Assembly: GCA_032718565.1 (NCBI GenBank)
Contig: JAVGVS010000185.1
Span: forward strand, 434,001-498,000
DNA: 64,000 bases
Source: Distichodus sexfasciatus
Lineage: Eukaryota > Chordata > Actinopteri > Characiformes > Distichodontidae
Reading direction: 5' to 3'
Shown here piece after piece: positions 38,892 through 53,800 of the stretch. Every line of letters starts with the position of its first letter. Position 1 is the first letter of the stretch. A program made the position numbers and the translations under genes. The notes under the pieces were generated by a model. That model did no database searches. It was given only the letters and a program-made list of their open reading frames with translations, and was not told the origin of the DNA.

Positions 38892-41800
38892 ACAAAACAC
38901 TTTAGTGATTATTTGGTTATTTTAGACACTATGTAAAACACACAGCAGTGTTAGTGAGCTCACATGATTTTAATGACTGCATTTGAAACACTGCACCAAG
39001 AGAAGAACTGGTAAAGTATTCACAAGGTGTGTTGTTACTGTTATTAATTCAGACTTCAGAGATTTTAGTGGAAGCTCCAGTAATATAACCCCAAGTTAAG
39101 GATTAAGGTTGAAGTTTGTGATATACCTTGTACTTCGATTTTTTCTTCATAATGATAGTATTCAACAGAAGACTCGACTTTTAAAAAGTAATAATTAAAT
39201 TAGTTACTGAGCTGCTAAAATGTATTGATATAAACAGATTTATTAGTCCCTTTCTTACCTTCGATGGTAAATGCAGATGGCGCTTCAGGGACTTGTATTG
39301 ATGAATCGGGTATATCTGATGGGTTATAAATATCAACTGAATTTCTAGTATAAATCTATCAAGTTTAAGAGCTTAGTCTGGGTTTAACCTAACCTGTAGA
39401 ATTCTAGTTATGGTTATAATTATAGGATTATAACAGTATGAGGAGTATACAGTGGTACGTTGGTTCTCGAACTGCTAAGACTACGAACATTTTGGAGTAC
39501 GAACATTTTTTGGCTACATTTTAGCTTAGAGAATGAACGAACCAGCGCCGTGTCATGTTTCATACGGGAAACTGCAAAATTGCACTGAGCGCAATATTCT
39601 GAACTAAGTCGAACTGTTTATTACTTTTACAGTATTTTTGACCATAAAAGTCAAAATTTGAACATTTATTTTGTACTTCAACCCGATGCCAAATGAACTT
39701 GTATGACAAGAACAATCAGCTCATAAGCGTCTCTATCTGACCGTCATAAAGCTGCTTTGTCATTTCAACACCAGCTCTCACAATCTCTGTGTTCCTGATG
39801 GTTTTAGCGCCGCAGGATTAGGGACTGTCACTAAATTACACAACTGTGTTTAAATGGATCATTTTTGAGATGTTATTAAATAATTTAGCATATACAGTAC
39901 ATGTGGGTGTAATTATTATATTGTTTTAATTTGGAAATTACACAACAGAATAATCTCACTCATGTATTCAGACATTTATTTAAAACATTATTTACTGTTT
40001 TCTGTTTAAAAAAGACTCAGAGACTGTATCAGATTTGTATCGTATCGTATTGGCAGATATCCAAATTTACAATATCGGTATCGTATCAGACATAAAAAAG
40101 TGGTATCGTGCCATCTTTAATTCTTATGGGAAAATTAACTTGGAACTTGACATTTTTGGAATTGGAACCATATTCAGGAACGGATTAAGTCTGAAAACCG
40201 GGGTACCACTGCATGTATATAATATATTAAATAACATATTTATTTCATATATTATATTTTTATGTATTTTTAATAGTATTTACAAAATAATTTATATTTC
40301 TTGCTTTGTTATTGATAAAAGTGGCTGCCAATTACAATACTCACCATAAGGTACCATTCCTACATCAATATCTGTGAAAAAGGAGGTACAATAAAAGTGT
40401 TACGAATGTAAACGTTCCTGGAATATTCACTATTCACTAAGTACTAACACATGGTTTAATGGTTGGTACAGACCTTTCCCTGAGAGGTAAAGCTCTGCTG
40501 TGCTTTTAGCTTCACCTCTGGGTTCCAATCTCACAATCACCGAATACACGCCTAAAGAATCATTCATCAGATTAGTTCTATCCCGGAAAATAAGGCTGAA
40601 TTTTTTTTTAAAAGGGTCGGAACAATTGGATTGTTGCTGGACAAACCTTCGTCCTCAGAAGTTACATTGCGGATGATCATAAAATGCCGTCGTCCTTCGC
40701 TTTTGAAGGTATATTTGGGGCTCTCTTTGAGCTCCCACGTGTCCTTGTACCACGTTACGATGGCGTTGTCGAAGGAAACCTCGCATTCGAACGTGGCCGA
40801 CTGGCGCTCCCGAACCACGATGTTCTGGATGCGTTTGGTGAAGTGGATTTGTTCCGCTGAAGAAAGACACCGCAAGATTGGATGGTTAGGGAACTAATGA
40901 ATCTGGTTCGGATGAATTAAAGGGTAGACAAAAGAAGAGTTAAAAATGTTTTCCAAAACACGTCTTCATAATTCTCTTCAGAATGTCTTCATGAGTTCCA
41001 CAGACAGAAATATTAGAAGTAAGAGATTCATGGATGGAAGAAAGAGAAGAAGGAGTTTCTCCAAAGATAAAAGAGAGAGAGAGACACCCACAGATGAAGA
41101 TGGAAGAGGTTAGTAGATGGCGTAATGGACACAGCAAAAACTGTGAGTCGGACACAGCGGTACACACCTTCCACCCAAAGATTTGCGGTTGATTCGAGGT
41201 TTTTGTATTTGCAGGTGTATTCTCCTTGGTCTTCGAGTCTAACGTCTCTGATCGAGAGCTTCTGCGTGTGATTGGCCACGGCGAACGTGTACCTGCCGTG
41301 TGCTTCTAAAAGCTTCCCGTTTCTAAACCACTGCGTCTTTGCGTTAGGAATGGAAAACTGACACACCAGCGTGCACGTTTGGCCTTCCTTACCAGCAACA
41401 TCCTCCATGTGCTTCTCCACTTCGCCTTCTGTAAGAAAGACAGAGAAAATTGATTAGATTACTTTTGTAAACGTATTTAACAGCCTCCCAATAATGCTAT
41501 GTTTAGGGCTGAATGTATTTTTGTTATTTTTCAATATTTAATTTTTAGTTGTTTCTAACTTTATTACATTCGGTTTCAATTCCTTTGTTAAATTGTATTT
41601 TTAATAATGTCTAATTTGTTCTTTTCATCAATTTACATTAATAAGTTACACAAAATAAAATGTTTTTCTACTTCACCTTCTGTAAAAAAAAATAATTGTA
41701 AATCATAGTTAACCTTTTACTTGTATTTGACATAAACAGGAAATAATGCTTATGTTTTTTAAAATAAACTATTTAAATTTTATAGCATTCATATTTTTCC

Positions 41801-44800
41801 TTTTTTTTAAAGATTTTGAGTTTTACCTACTGTAATCATTTCACTGTGTTTAAATTTACTTTACATGAATAATTGTTAGATGATAAAAAGAACAAATTAC
41901 ACCACATATGCTGTTCCACTTCAGTAACAAGAAAAAAGGCAGAATACAGTAAATTGCATTAAGCTTTTTCATCTTATTTGACCGTAAAAATTAATTCCTG
42001 ATAATGATACAATTAGGTTTAGAATAGCATCTTTTACTTTGTACTATATTTAATTTAATACACTTATATATTCTCTTCTTTTAGTTTTAAGTCAATTCTA
42101 ATTTGTATTCATTTAATTGTGATAAAATATCTTTTTAAAATTATTTCTTGTCATTAATTTGCTTTCGTTATCATTTCATTGCTTATTAATACTCCAGCTG
42201 CTTAATGATCTTATGTAACACACTTTGTTCTTTATTTTTATACTGATTATTCATATTTTTAATTATCATTATTCCAAATATGGTACTTACCCATCACTGT
42301 GAGTTTGGCGCTGGAGATGTGAGGTCCGCACACGATACGGTAATTTCCCTCGTCTTGAGGCTGGCAGTTCTTGATCTTCAGTATATGGCGATCTTCCACG
42401 ATTTTGATCTCGTATTTATCGGACGTGCTCAGTTTCTGGGTTCCTTTGTACCAGGACAAGGTGATCTCAGGGTAGTTGATCTTAATCTGACACTCAAACA
42501 CAGCCTCCTTCTTGGCAACTGTGGTCTGGTCAGTGATGTCACTAATCAGAGTTACGGGCTGAAAAAATAAAAAACGTGTAATCGGTATTACATTACAGCA
42601 GGGTGCACATGCGGAGAAATCCTGTTGAAGAGTTTTGCATATAATTGCACACTGGCTTGTTAAATTCATTTTTCCCCACCTCCATCTGCTCCATGCGTTT
42701 CTGCAAATCAGACACGAGTTTGGCCAAGTCCTCCTCGGACTCACGTCCTGCACGTTCCACTTCCTAACATCAGGAAAAAGCAAGAATCCAAATGGATTAA
42801 GTACAGTTCCAGTATATCTTGTAGTGAGTATACTATCAATGCTTTTAATTGTTTTATATGTGACCCTCCACGGCAAAACCAGTCGCTTGTCGCAAATTTT
42901 CAAAATTGAGTTATGTTTTCATGAAAGGGCATAAATCAAGCTTCAAAATGATACCTATATGGAATGAATGGGACGACATATGACTGAGATATCAACATTC
43001 AAAGGAGTCGGGTTTCTCCTGTCACGCCAAGTGAGAAACGGAGAAATCTGCCTTTGAAGTTGACTATCGCCGTAGCACTCACAGACGCTTGGTGCGGTCG
43101 CGGCTACGTTTGCATTTACGGTAGCCTACGCTGCATTCACAGCCACACGGATAGCCAACCTGCGTTAGGTTAACTGAACTCGGGAGACGGAGATGGATTC
43201 CGGAGAAATATCTTCACGCTAGTCAACCAGTGGATTTACCGTAAATAGTGAAGTAGAGCGGTCAAAACAGAAACTTTTAACATTCTGCTGGAATTGAATT
43301 CCTCACCTCAAGAAAGTCACGCTTTTAGGATGGAAGTTTTTTAGCGAAATTTATTCACAACAGTACAGTATAGACCTTCCACTGTTTCAAAACACTAAAA
43401 ACTAAAAATCCAAAATTTTACTCCACGCAACATAAACGGTCATTTTTCTCGGAAACCTCCGTTGCAACAAGCGACTGGTTTTGCCGTGGAGGGTCACATT
43501 TCCATCTACTTTATCTTTATTTTTATTCTTTTTTTTTTCCATTACTTTCTCTTTTTTTAATCTTTAAGTTTACAAATTTTATCCTGTTTCTGTAAAGCAC
43601 ATTGAATGACCCCTGTGTATGATAATGTGCTCTATAAATAAACTTGCCAACTTGCCTAGTATATAGTAGAGGTGGGTAAAAAAATCTATTCGTAGGTGCA
43701 TCGTGATGCGGGATTTGAACGATTCTGAATCGATTGAGAACTGTCAAACACTGATTTTCTGCATCTGATTGTAGAAAATGGCCCACTTTTTAGTTTGTAA
43801 AAGAGCACTTTTAGCTAGAGGAGTAATAAACATTAAGTACTTGAACAGCATACTCTGAAGAATGCTGCAGGTAAATATAAGCTTCCAGATTTTATTTAAG
43901 AAAGCACTTTTGTTTCTACTAGTTCTACGCATGGGCGGCACGATTATTTTTGGGGGCATGATCGTCCCATGATCGGAAGGTCACCGACTTGAATCCCAGG
44001 ACCGGTACTACTACTGAGGTTCTCATCAGCAAGGTACTGTCCCCAAGCACTGCTCCCCAGGCGATGCCCTTGTCAGCTGCCCACTGCTCCTTTATGGATG
44101 GGTCAAACGCAGGGGGCACATTTGGTTGTGGTGCTTAAGTGTGTGCTGTGCTGTGGTGTGCTATTTACTGTAAGCTGCTCCAGCCCAAAGCTGATTGTTT
44201 ACTATACACTTGAACACAAAAATGTATAAGACAATACGTAAAAGCCGGTACGGGTGAATTAAGGGTGCTTTCACACCTTAGTACGCTTGCTCTGGTCTGA
44301 ATCAGTTGATAATTTTGTAAACTTGTAGCATTTTCTCCTTGGTTCGGTTTGTTTCCACACGGGAAAAAATCCAAGTGTACCAAAATTTGTCACTTTAAAT
44401 CACGTGAGAACGTCCTCTCCGCTTATTGGTCAGATGTGTTTGCCACGTGAACAAAAATGTAAAGACAGGAAGAAGATTCTGTGTTGACTGTTTCAAGATG
44501 GAGAACCTACGTGGACTGGTTGTCGCCCTGGTGATTACTTTCTACATCTCGTGCGTTCACCTCTGCAGACGAATTATTGCTTTTGAAAATCAAGCGCGGT
44601 TACGGCTGGAAAACGGCGTATTAATGCACCTCATTTGCCGAAAGCGCATATCGCGAAAATACAGGAGGTGGCGCGCATTAATAAGGAGGTATAGTAATAC
44701 GCTCATCAAGCGAATTTTTCCCCGAAGATCTGACAGGTATGTGTATCACGCGATTCGCAGCCTTTGGTCCTGTTTTGGTTCGGTATGCTTTCTCACCAGG

Positions 44801-47800
44801 ACGACTGCACCAGAGTTCACTAACTGATTCGGATCGAGACCACCTCTTTTTGGGGTCTCGGTGCGGTTGTTTTGGTCCGCACCCGAGTGCGATTACCGTG
44901 TTCACACCAGACCAAATGAACCGCACCAAGAGGGGAAACGAACTGGAGTTCGATTGAAGCAGACTAAAGCCTGTAGGTGTGAAAGCACCCTAAGGCTCAT
45001 CAATAGTTTGCACAACTACAAGGGAAGTAAACTTTTCTGAATGCTTGTTAGTATGTCACAGATATTAAATCTTTGTTTAGTATATATCTGCTAAGTACAT
45101 TAACAGTTACCTAAAAGTATACTACTAGCACATTGGAATATATATCTTTTTCATAAGGGTAAAGAGAAAGTTTCCACTTGGATCAAATTCCCAGAAAAAA
45201 ACAAACTAATTGTTAAAAGGTGAAAGACAAATCTTACCGGTCGCACACTTTCTTCTTCTCCTCTTTCTCTCTTCAGCTGCTCAATGGCCTGAAGGAGACC
45301 ACGGTAGTCCGTGATGCCGTACATTCGAGCATATTTCTCATACTCCTTGGGGTCTACGTTTCTGAGCAGCTCAACAATATCAATTTCCTTTTCCTCTTTT
45401 GGACTTTTCTGTTTGGAGGGCGTCCTGAAGGCAGAAAATAGATGGGTTGTTGTGTTGAGTTCTGACAGTTTTAAAATTCCTCACTTAATAATAGACAGTG
45501 TTGGGGAGTAGCTAAATAAACTTCCCCAACAGTGATCGCATAACAGCGAACATATTCACAAACGTTAACACAACACTCACTTCTTTAGTTTGACCGTTTC
45601 AAGCTCCACCAACTTCTTCTCATCCACATTCAGATCCGTGCTGCATTCGATCTCTCCATGTTTGTTGGATGCTACGCATCTGTACTGACCCGAGTCGGAC
45701 TTGGTAACTTCTCTGATCTCTAGCTTGGCCTCTTGTCCTTTCTGCTCAATAGAAATTCGGCCGCCGTGCGTCATCTGTCTCCACTTGCCTTTCATCCATT
45801 TCACATTGGGAATGGGATCACCACCCACCTTGGCGATGAAGGTTGCAGTGCCCTCTACAGGAAATATTATGATCTCAGAACAGCCTACACTGTACACTGT
45901 AAAAATGTCCCCGTAAAAGAACTACTTTTTACACACTCAAAAAACTACTCAGGAATCGATAAGAGAATTGATAAGGAATTGGACTGATAAGCAGAATCGA
46001 CAATGGCATTGATATTGATCAAATCTCAGCAATTCACACCCCTATTTAAGTGTGACTAAAGAAAGTATACGTTGTCCCACTTACTCTCAGTAATACGAAC
46101 ACCCTTGGGTTCCTCGATGAAGAACAAATTGTCCAGTTTCTTCGCCGGTGGAGGAGCAGCAGCTGGGGCAGGAGCTGGTTCGGCTACTCCGGCTTTCTCT
46201 GTATTTACGATGAAATATATGTATATTTAACAATTACATACAGAAATACCAATAACAAGCTGTGGTCCTTAAGAAGAAAAATGTTAACTTGAACGCCATT
46301 CACGGCAAAAGCTCACACAGACAAGAAGGTATAAAGTTAAGCAGTTGAAAAGAAGCAAGAACAGCATCAGCAATGACGGCTGAATCATGATGGTGATACT
46401 GATGGAAAAAAAAGTCATTTCTGATTCGCAAAATGTGAGCAGCATTAGTAGCTGAAAGCAAAGAAAACCAAAAGAAACTTCCACCTGGCCGGCAAAGTCA
46501 AGCTCATAAGACGTACAATGTTAAACATTGCTTAAGAAAAGAGCTTTTATGTGAAAACAGGCAAAGCAGAAGACGACAAACACTTTAGAGAAAAAGTGGG
46601 AAATAAAAGGTGAAAAAATACCTTTGACAGTGACTCTAGACTTGCAGAACTCACTGCCAGCTTCGTTGGTTGCCTTACAGAGATAATCTCCAGCATCACC
46701 CTTAGACACGCTGGGCATCTTGAGGGTGGCAGTGCCATCTACGAATGTGATCTTCGTGCTGGCCGATGATGCCAGCTCTCGCCTGTCCTTCATCCACTGA
46801 ATTTTCAGCGGAGGAGAACCGCGGACGTGACAGCTAAGTGACAGGGTCTCGCCCTCGTTCACCGTCACCGGTTTAAGAGCCAAGTCAAAGCTCGGCGGAA
46901 CCTTTTGCTCTGCGTTTAAAAATGAAATGAGTCGAATTGAAAATGTCACTTTAAGCCACAGAAAAAAGGTAATGACATAGGAAAAGGGCTGGGCTTATCG
47001 TCTAAAAAAATATCACGATTAATTGAATTTTTCTTTTTCCCTGCATTACCCCACCCTACACGTTTCTGTCCAATGGTTGAACGACCTTAGCACATGTGGA
47101 TTTGTTTACAAATTCTGGTCCACTTGCAATTAACATTTTATTTGGTCCAGACCAAAGCAAGCGAACTAACGGACTTTCCTGGTGTGAATACAACCTACAT
47201 TACCGCTATGACAAGATTATACCAATCAGATGGTCTGAATTTGATGACTTGCCCAACCTCACTATCGCATGCTCCAAAATAGCCAAGAGAATGACACAAC
47301 ACATAATTTGTTGCAATTAAAACATTTAGACCAGAAAAAGATTTCTTCCTAAGCAAAAATATTATACCTGTGATTTGGATGTTAACATGGCAAGACGCAG
47401 AACCAGCCTCGTTGTTGGCCTGGCATTTGTAAACGCCGCTATCTGAGCGCCGCGTGCTCTTGATACACAAGAGGGCCACGTTGTTCTTGAAGGTGATATC
47501 GTAAGAGTCTGAGCTGAAGATCTCAGCGTCGTCTTTGTACCAGCTGACAGTCATGGGCTGCGATCCAGCGACACGCGTGTCGATTTTCACCAGTTTGCCC
47601 TCAGTGTCCTCAAGAAGCTCTGAAGGCTTTTTGGTGAAGCTTGGTGGGATTTTGCGCTCTAGGAACAAGGAACAAGCGTACAGTTATTAAAGGATGAAAT
47701 AATGTCATTATTACAAAACGTCCGCCTGCAACGGCTACAACCCACATCGTACAAAAGCACATAAGTAGTTCATAGCGTAAAGATGTGGTGGACGTTTTAG

Positions 47801-50800
47801 ACGCACAAAAAAGACGAAAGAAATCTGACAAGAAGCAAAAAGGTTGCACACAACAGAAAACAAAGACCATGCTCAAAAGTGTTGACCAGGTACCTTTCAC
47901 AGTAACCTCTGTGGAACAAGAGTCCTTGCCCATATCATTGCTAGCATGGCAAGAATAGCGGCCCGAGTCGGCCTTGTCTGCTTTCAGAATAGTCAGGTGT
48001 TGAGTGTTTTCCGCACTGGTTATCTTATAATTGCCTCCTGTGCGGATATCTTTGTGATCTTTCGACCAAGTGACTTTAATCGGCAACGAGCCGGTCAGGT
48101 GGCATTCCAGTTCCACTGTATCGCCCACTAAAACTTCCACGGGCAAAAGCTTAATATCAAACACGGGTGGATATCTTGGTTCTGTAAAGTTCAAACAGAA
48201 GAATTAACACAAAGTGCATGGACATTAACACTGAGAGTTTAACGATACATGGATCCACGCTGATACATCGATTCAATCATCAATAAGCCCAGAGCATCGA
48301 TCCAAAGTGAAAAAATCAGTCAGACATCATACGTAGTGTAACGTCCCTTGCCAGTCAAGCACACAGGCGTTCACAATAATAACACAGGCTGCTGAGGGCC
48401 TTAGCTCAGGAATGTAAAATGTCAAATGATATTATATTATGAATGATTATTAAATCAGCATATGATATCATCTCATATCAAATGCTGGCTCCTGAACTGA
48501 ATCAAATCAAAACTGTATCATGACAGTGATAAGGGAAGACATCGAATCATTATCCATTGAATCGTCAGTGTTTCCCCTAGGTGTACAGCTTTGGGGAGCG
48601 GGAGCTAACCCTAACCTAACCCTAACGGACACCGACACAAACACTTATACGATTTATGTGTTTCTTTTAATGACAGCAGTTAATATAACTGAACAAATAT
48701 TTGATCATTTATTTATTATCTTCACCACTTTGTTCACCATACAAAGGTGTTGGTGGCCTAGTGGTTAAAACACTCGCCTGTGGACCAAGAGGTTATGTGT
48801 TCAAGTCTCCTGTATGGCACTAGAATCATTGGGTCCCTGAGCAAGACCCTTAATCCCAAGTTGCTCCAGGGAGACTGTCCCTGTAATTAGGAAATGGAAG
48901 TCGCTCTGAGTAAGAGCGTCTGCTAAATGCCGCAAATGAAGAAATAAAGTAAATAAGTTGTGTAAATGAGATAAATAACGTTATTTAGTTGTTCTGTAGG
49001 AAAGTAAATGACTTCTGTGATCTACATAAAAAATTAAATTAACTAGCCTTTTGTGGGGGGGGGTTTGTCTTATCTTCAGCGTTTCTAAATTCTCGCACAC
49101 CACACCTCTGCTGCGGAACCTGCACTGGCTCCCTGTGGCTGCTCGCATCAGGTTCAAAACCCTAACACTTGCCTTTAAGGCCAAGGATGGAACTGCGCCT
49201 CCTTACCTATCAGCACTTATTAAACAATGTGTCACTTCTCGTCCTCTGAGAGCATCAACCGCTGCTCGTTTGGAAACACCTCTACTTAAAAGAGGAGGAA
49301 AACATGCATCGAGACTCTTTGCAGTGCTGGCTCCTCAGTGGTGGAACCAACTTCCGCTTGCCGTAAGAACGGCCGAGTCCCTTGCTGTCTTCAAACGTCG
49401 TCTGAAGACACACCTCTTCAAAGAGTATCTAGGGGACTAATTTACCTTTTATGTTGTCTTACCCATCAAAAAAACAAACAAAAAAAACCACCCACTAACA
49501 TGTGTCTGTCTGTGAAATTTCATTTTCTCTAACCCATTTTTCGTTAAAGTATAAAACTTAGTCTGTGGTAATTTGGTTTAACTACAGTTGTGAACCACAA
49601 AGCACTGCTGTAAGTCGCTCTGGATAAGAGCGTCTGCTAAATACTGTAAATGTTTGGCGTTGGGCGGGTCCCACCAACTATAATGGTAGGGGAAACACTG
49701 ATCGACATAATATATCGGGATGAAAGTTAATTAGGATGAATGCTTAATTAATACACCTTAACATTCAAAGTTTCCAGATTCAGCACAAACACAAAGCAAC
49801 AGACCTTGTAGGGTGAGCTTGGCTCTACAAGAGGCTGTCCCAACACTATTAGTCGCCACACAAGTGTATTCTCCCGAGTGTCTCATTTCACCCTTTGCAA
49901 TTTTCAGGACGGCAGAGTTATCGTCAAAAGTCATTGTGTACTCTTCAGAGTCGCTCTTCAGAGTTTCACCGTCTTTGAGCCAAGAAATCTCCAAAGGAGA
50001 AGATCCGGCAACGCGACACTCGAACTGGACGCTTTGTCCTTGGGTTTGCTGAATGCTAGTAATTTTCTTGGGGAAAGAAGGTGGCGTTTTGGCCTCTGGA
50101 AAAAGGAAATGGGTTAAACAAGACAGCAATGAAATTTAGAAGAACCCCTTAACCAGTTACCTTGTACTGGAAATAGAGAAATTAGGATACACATGAAAGT
50201 CGGGGAAAAAAGATCACCTTGTACAGTTAACTGGCAGCTGGAAGACGCATGTCCGATTCTGTTCTCCGCTTTACATGTATATTCACCACTGTCGGCTTTG
50301 GAGGCTTTAGTTAATTTCAGGCACGCAACGCCCTTCGAATACTCGATTCTACAGGTCGGAGAAGATCGGACTTTGCCGTCCCCTTTAAACCAGGACACTT
50401 TGATATCGGGAGTGCCCCCGACTTGGCATTTTAGGCAGACTGCATCGCCTGCGGTAACCTCCATGGGTTCCAAACTCTCAATAAAGAAGGGCGGCTCTAA
50501 AACATCACAAAACACCAGCAATATTACGACAGCATGCACATGACATTTCTTACATTTCAAAAGAGCATCTGAAAGATTTTTAGCAAGAACAAGACTAACC
50601 TAAAATGGACACCACAGCATCGCAGGTGTCAGATCCAGCATCGTTAGAAACCTCACAAGCGTATTTTCCTGCAGCCTCTTTATCACTGTTCAGACACTCC
50701 AGAATGCATGAGCTCTCAGTGGTTGTAATGTTGTATTTGTAAGAGGAGAAGATCTCCTGGCCGTCTTTAAACCATTTTACGAAAATCTTAGGACTTCCAG

Positions 50801-53800
50801 TGTAGGTGCACTCGAGCGTCATCGACTTGCCCATTTCAACTGAAAGATTCTTGAGCTTCTTGACCAAACGTGCAGCCTCTGAATAAGGCAAATGAAAGAG
50901 TTTGACATAAAACTGGTATTAACAAATAATCCAAACCAGTTACGATTGCAATCTGAGGGCACTGACGTTACGCCGACTAACCTTTCACGAAAAGGCTGAC
51001 GGGGCAGTTTTCTTTTCCTGCATCGTTAATAATTTGGCAGGTGTATTCGCCTGCGTGAGACTTGTCGATTTTAAAGAGCTCCAGAGTGGCCGTGTCGCCT
51101 TTCAGGGCGATCTCACACTTGTTGCCGGATATAATCTCCGTACTGCCACGGAACCATTTCAGGTTTAACGGGGCGCTTCCTCTCACGGTGGCAGTAAACG
51201 TGACGTTGGAACCTGGGAGAGCCTCCAACGGTTGAGGAGGCGTCACAAAAGAAGGAGGTTCTGCCACAAACGTGGAAGTCGGAAATGAAAGAGTGTCGTT
51301 TTGAGATCAAATTTAAACATGGAATAAATTCTTCACAAGATAAACAAATATTTGTCATTCGGGGAAAAGTTTTACTTACTATTCTAATCGCTAGCAAAGG
51401 GCGCCTACTGACATGTAGTGTGCACACAAAACAAAGTCTCTCCCAAAAAAATGTACTTATTTTTTTATGGCACAACACTTACAACAATCAGCCATAATTT
51501 TATGACTAGGGGTGTCGAAATTAATTGCATTATCGAGGCATCATGATGTAGACGTGGACGATTCTGCATGGATGCAATGGCAGACCATAATCGATTACAA
51601 TGGCTGTCCAAACTGTGTGTAATGCGAAGTAATGTAGAAAAGTTGAAGACAAGCATCGTTATGCATCGAGATCATATTGAATCCAATCGTTGACCTAATA
51701 ATCGTAATCGAATCGTGAGACCAGTGAAGGTTCACACCTCTATAATTATGACCACCAGTAATGGGGCCTGTTACTTTAAAAAAGGAGTTAGTTATAGTTG
51801 CTAGTTACTTCTCCCAAAAAGTAACCTAGTTACAGCATCATAACAGTAACTAGTTACCAGGGTAAGTAACCATTTTGTTACATTTTTTAAATATATTCAC
51901 TTGCCTTACCACCACCTATAAGACACAGATGGAAAAGTTTTCCAAAATAAAACACCCTGCGGACTGCGATGGTCAATAAAAATGACATACAAAGAAGTTT
52001 TTATTCCTTCTATGCGAACTGGCACTGGTCCGCGGCCCATGGTTGGAGACTCCAGGTCTAGACGACTGAGAGTCCAAAACTGCAGCAGCATTTTCATCAC
52101 TGTTCGTGGCTGTGTAGTGGTAGACCTGCTCATTTTTACTGATTATTTATATAGTCATAATGTTATGGCTGATGTGTATCTATGCAATGTTGGGGAATAG
52201 TTTACTAAACTTAGCTATTAACGTCAGTTGCTTTTACAATGCTGTAGCTTTTGTGGCTTGAAACATAACTACTGACCTCTGACAACAAGAGAAGCCGTAG
52301 TCGCGGCAGCACCTGCACTGTTCACTGCTTTGCACTTGTATGCTCCCGAGTCTGACAGCTGCAGGACCGGAAGCTTAAGCTTGCAAGTGTTCTCAGTAAA
52401 ACTAATCTCGTACTTAGGCCCACTCTTGATCTCCTCTTCATCGTGGTACCAAGTAATGGTAAGAGGTGCAGACCCTGACACTTTACAGTCCAGCTCAACG
52501 GGTTTGCCAACAATACACTGAGCACCCTTCAGTTTTCTTGAAAACGTAGGAGGGATAATTTTATCTGTTTATTTGGAGGGAAAAATGAGCAACAGTTTTT
52601 AATGGTGTGGGGAAAAATGTTGAGGATACACTTTATCACAATGTTAACAATTTAAAGACTGTTAATCTTTAAAGAAAAACGAGTGGAGACTTGTTCATAA
52701 GAGAGGGTTTCATATTAAGGGACATTTTTGTATTAACTGGAGCAGAATTTCCAAAATGTCAAGGCCATACAAGGAAATGGGCTTCATTCACCAACATTTT
52801 CTTAAATGTGTTCAGACATTTGAACAGTATAATATTATACAACAGCAGAACTGAGGAAAACCTAATAAGCCATTGTACCGCAGATGCATGCAAGGAAATT
52901 TGCATAAGAGCCTGTGTCCACCAAACACGTTTATTTGCTCTGGCAGCGCTAATTTTTAATACATATCCAATGAGCTTCAGCGTTCAGAGCGCTAAGTGCC
53001 TTCAGCGGAAAAAAGACGTCGGTGGAGACGGCGCTCAGAGCGCTTCAAGTTGAAACCGGTTCAACTTTTAGAACTGCGCTCGTCAATGTCACTTCTCTCT
53101 TTCTAGCCAATCGAAATCGAGAAAAGGGCAGGACTTACAGTAGAACTCACTAACATCAATCGTGGCGTATCTGGAGCAGCTGGAGAAGCTTATTTTTGCT
53201 TTATTTACAGTTTGAACAGTTTGGTTTATCTCATGCACCCAAGCTCTACTTCTCGAAGACACGTATCTATTTCAAACGCTGCCGCTAACGGCAAGATGTG
53301 ATTTCTCTCCATTGTAAAGATAATTTTGACGGCTAAACTACTGAAATCAAAGGAACAAATCACAATGTTTACATGAAATACGATCGAACACGGAAGTGCC
53401 CGATGACGCCTTTCGTAACTTAGCAACAACAAGCGCTGAGAAAAGTGAGGTTTTGACTGCTCTCAGTGTAAAAACCGTGTTTGGTGGACAAATTGCTAAA
53501 TTGCTCTTCAATCTTCTAAATTACTCTTACCAAATCTTAATTAAGAAAACATTGGTAAATGTCAGAATCTTCATTAAAACTGTGTTAAGTGAGAACAGAT
53601 TTCTTCTTAAAAACTGTTGATGAATGAAGCCCAATGTTTAGAAACCAATTGGACCACTGACCTAAGACAGTGAGCTGCATTTTGCAGCTGTCGCTGCCAA
53701 CCTCATTCTTGATCTCAAAGGTGTATTCTCCAGTGTCGCCTTTCTCGGCAGACAGCACCTTAAGGCTGGAGGTCATTTTGGAGAAGGTGATTTTGTATTT

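Noticed and set aside
44426..44827. 133-residue plus-strand open frame in the Harbinger-like MITE
   Set aside because: No similarity to transposase or the Myb-like second protein that I can see; likely chance in a non-autonomous element.
48745..48820. A tRNA gene on the plus strand
   Set aside because: A- and B-box-like words are present, but no cloverleaf can be drawn and it continues into a SINE body and LINE-like tail.
49051..49440. 129-residue plus-strand open frame as a possible host gene
   Set aside because: The motifs are those of the L2/CR1 reverse transcriptase C-terminus, so it is a LINE fragment.
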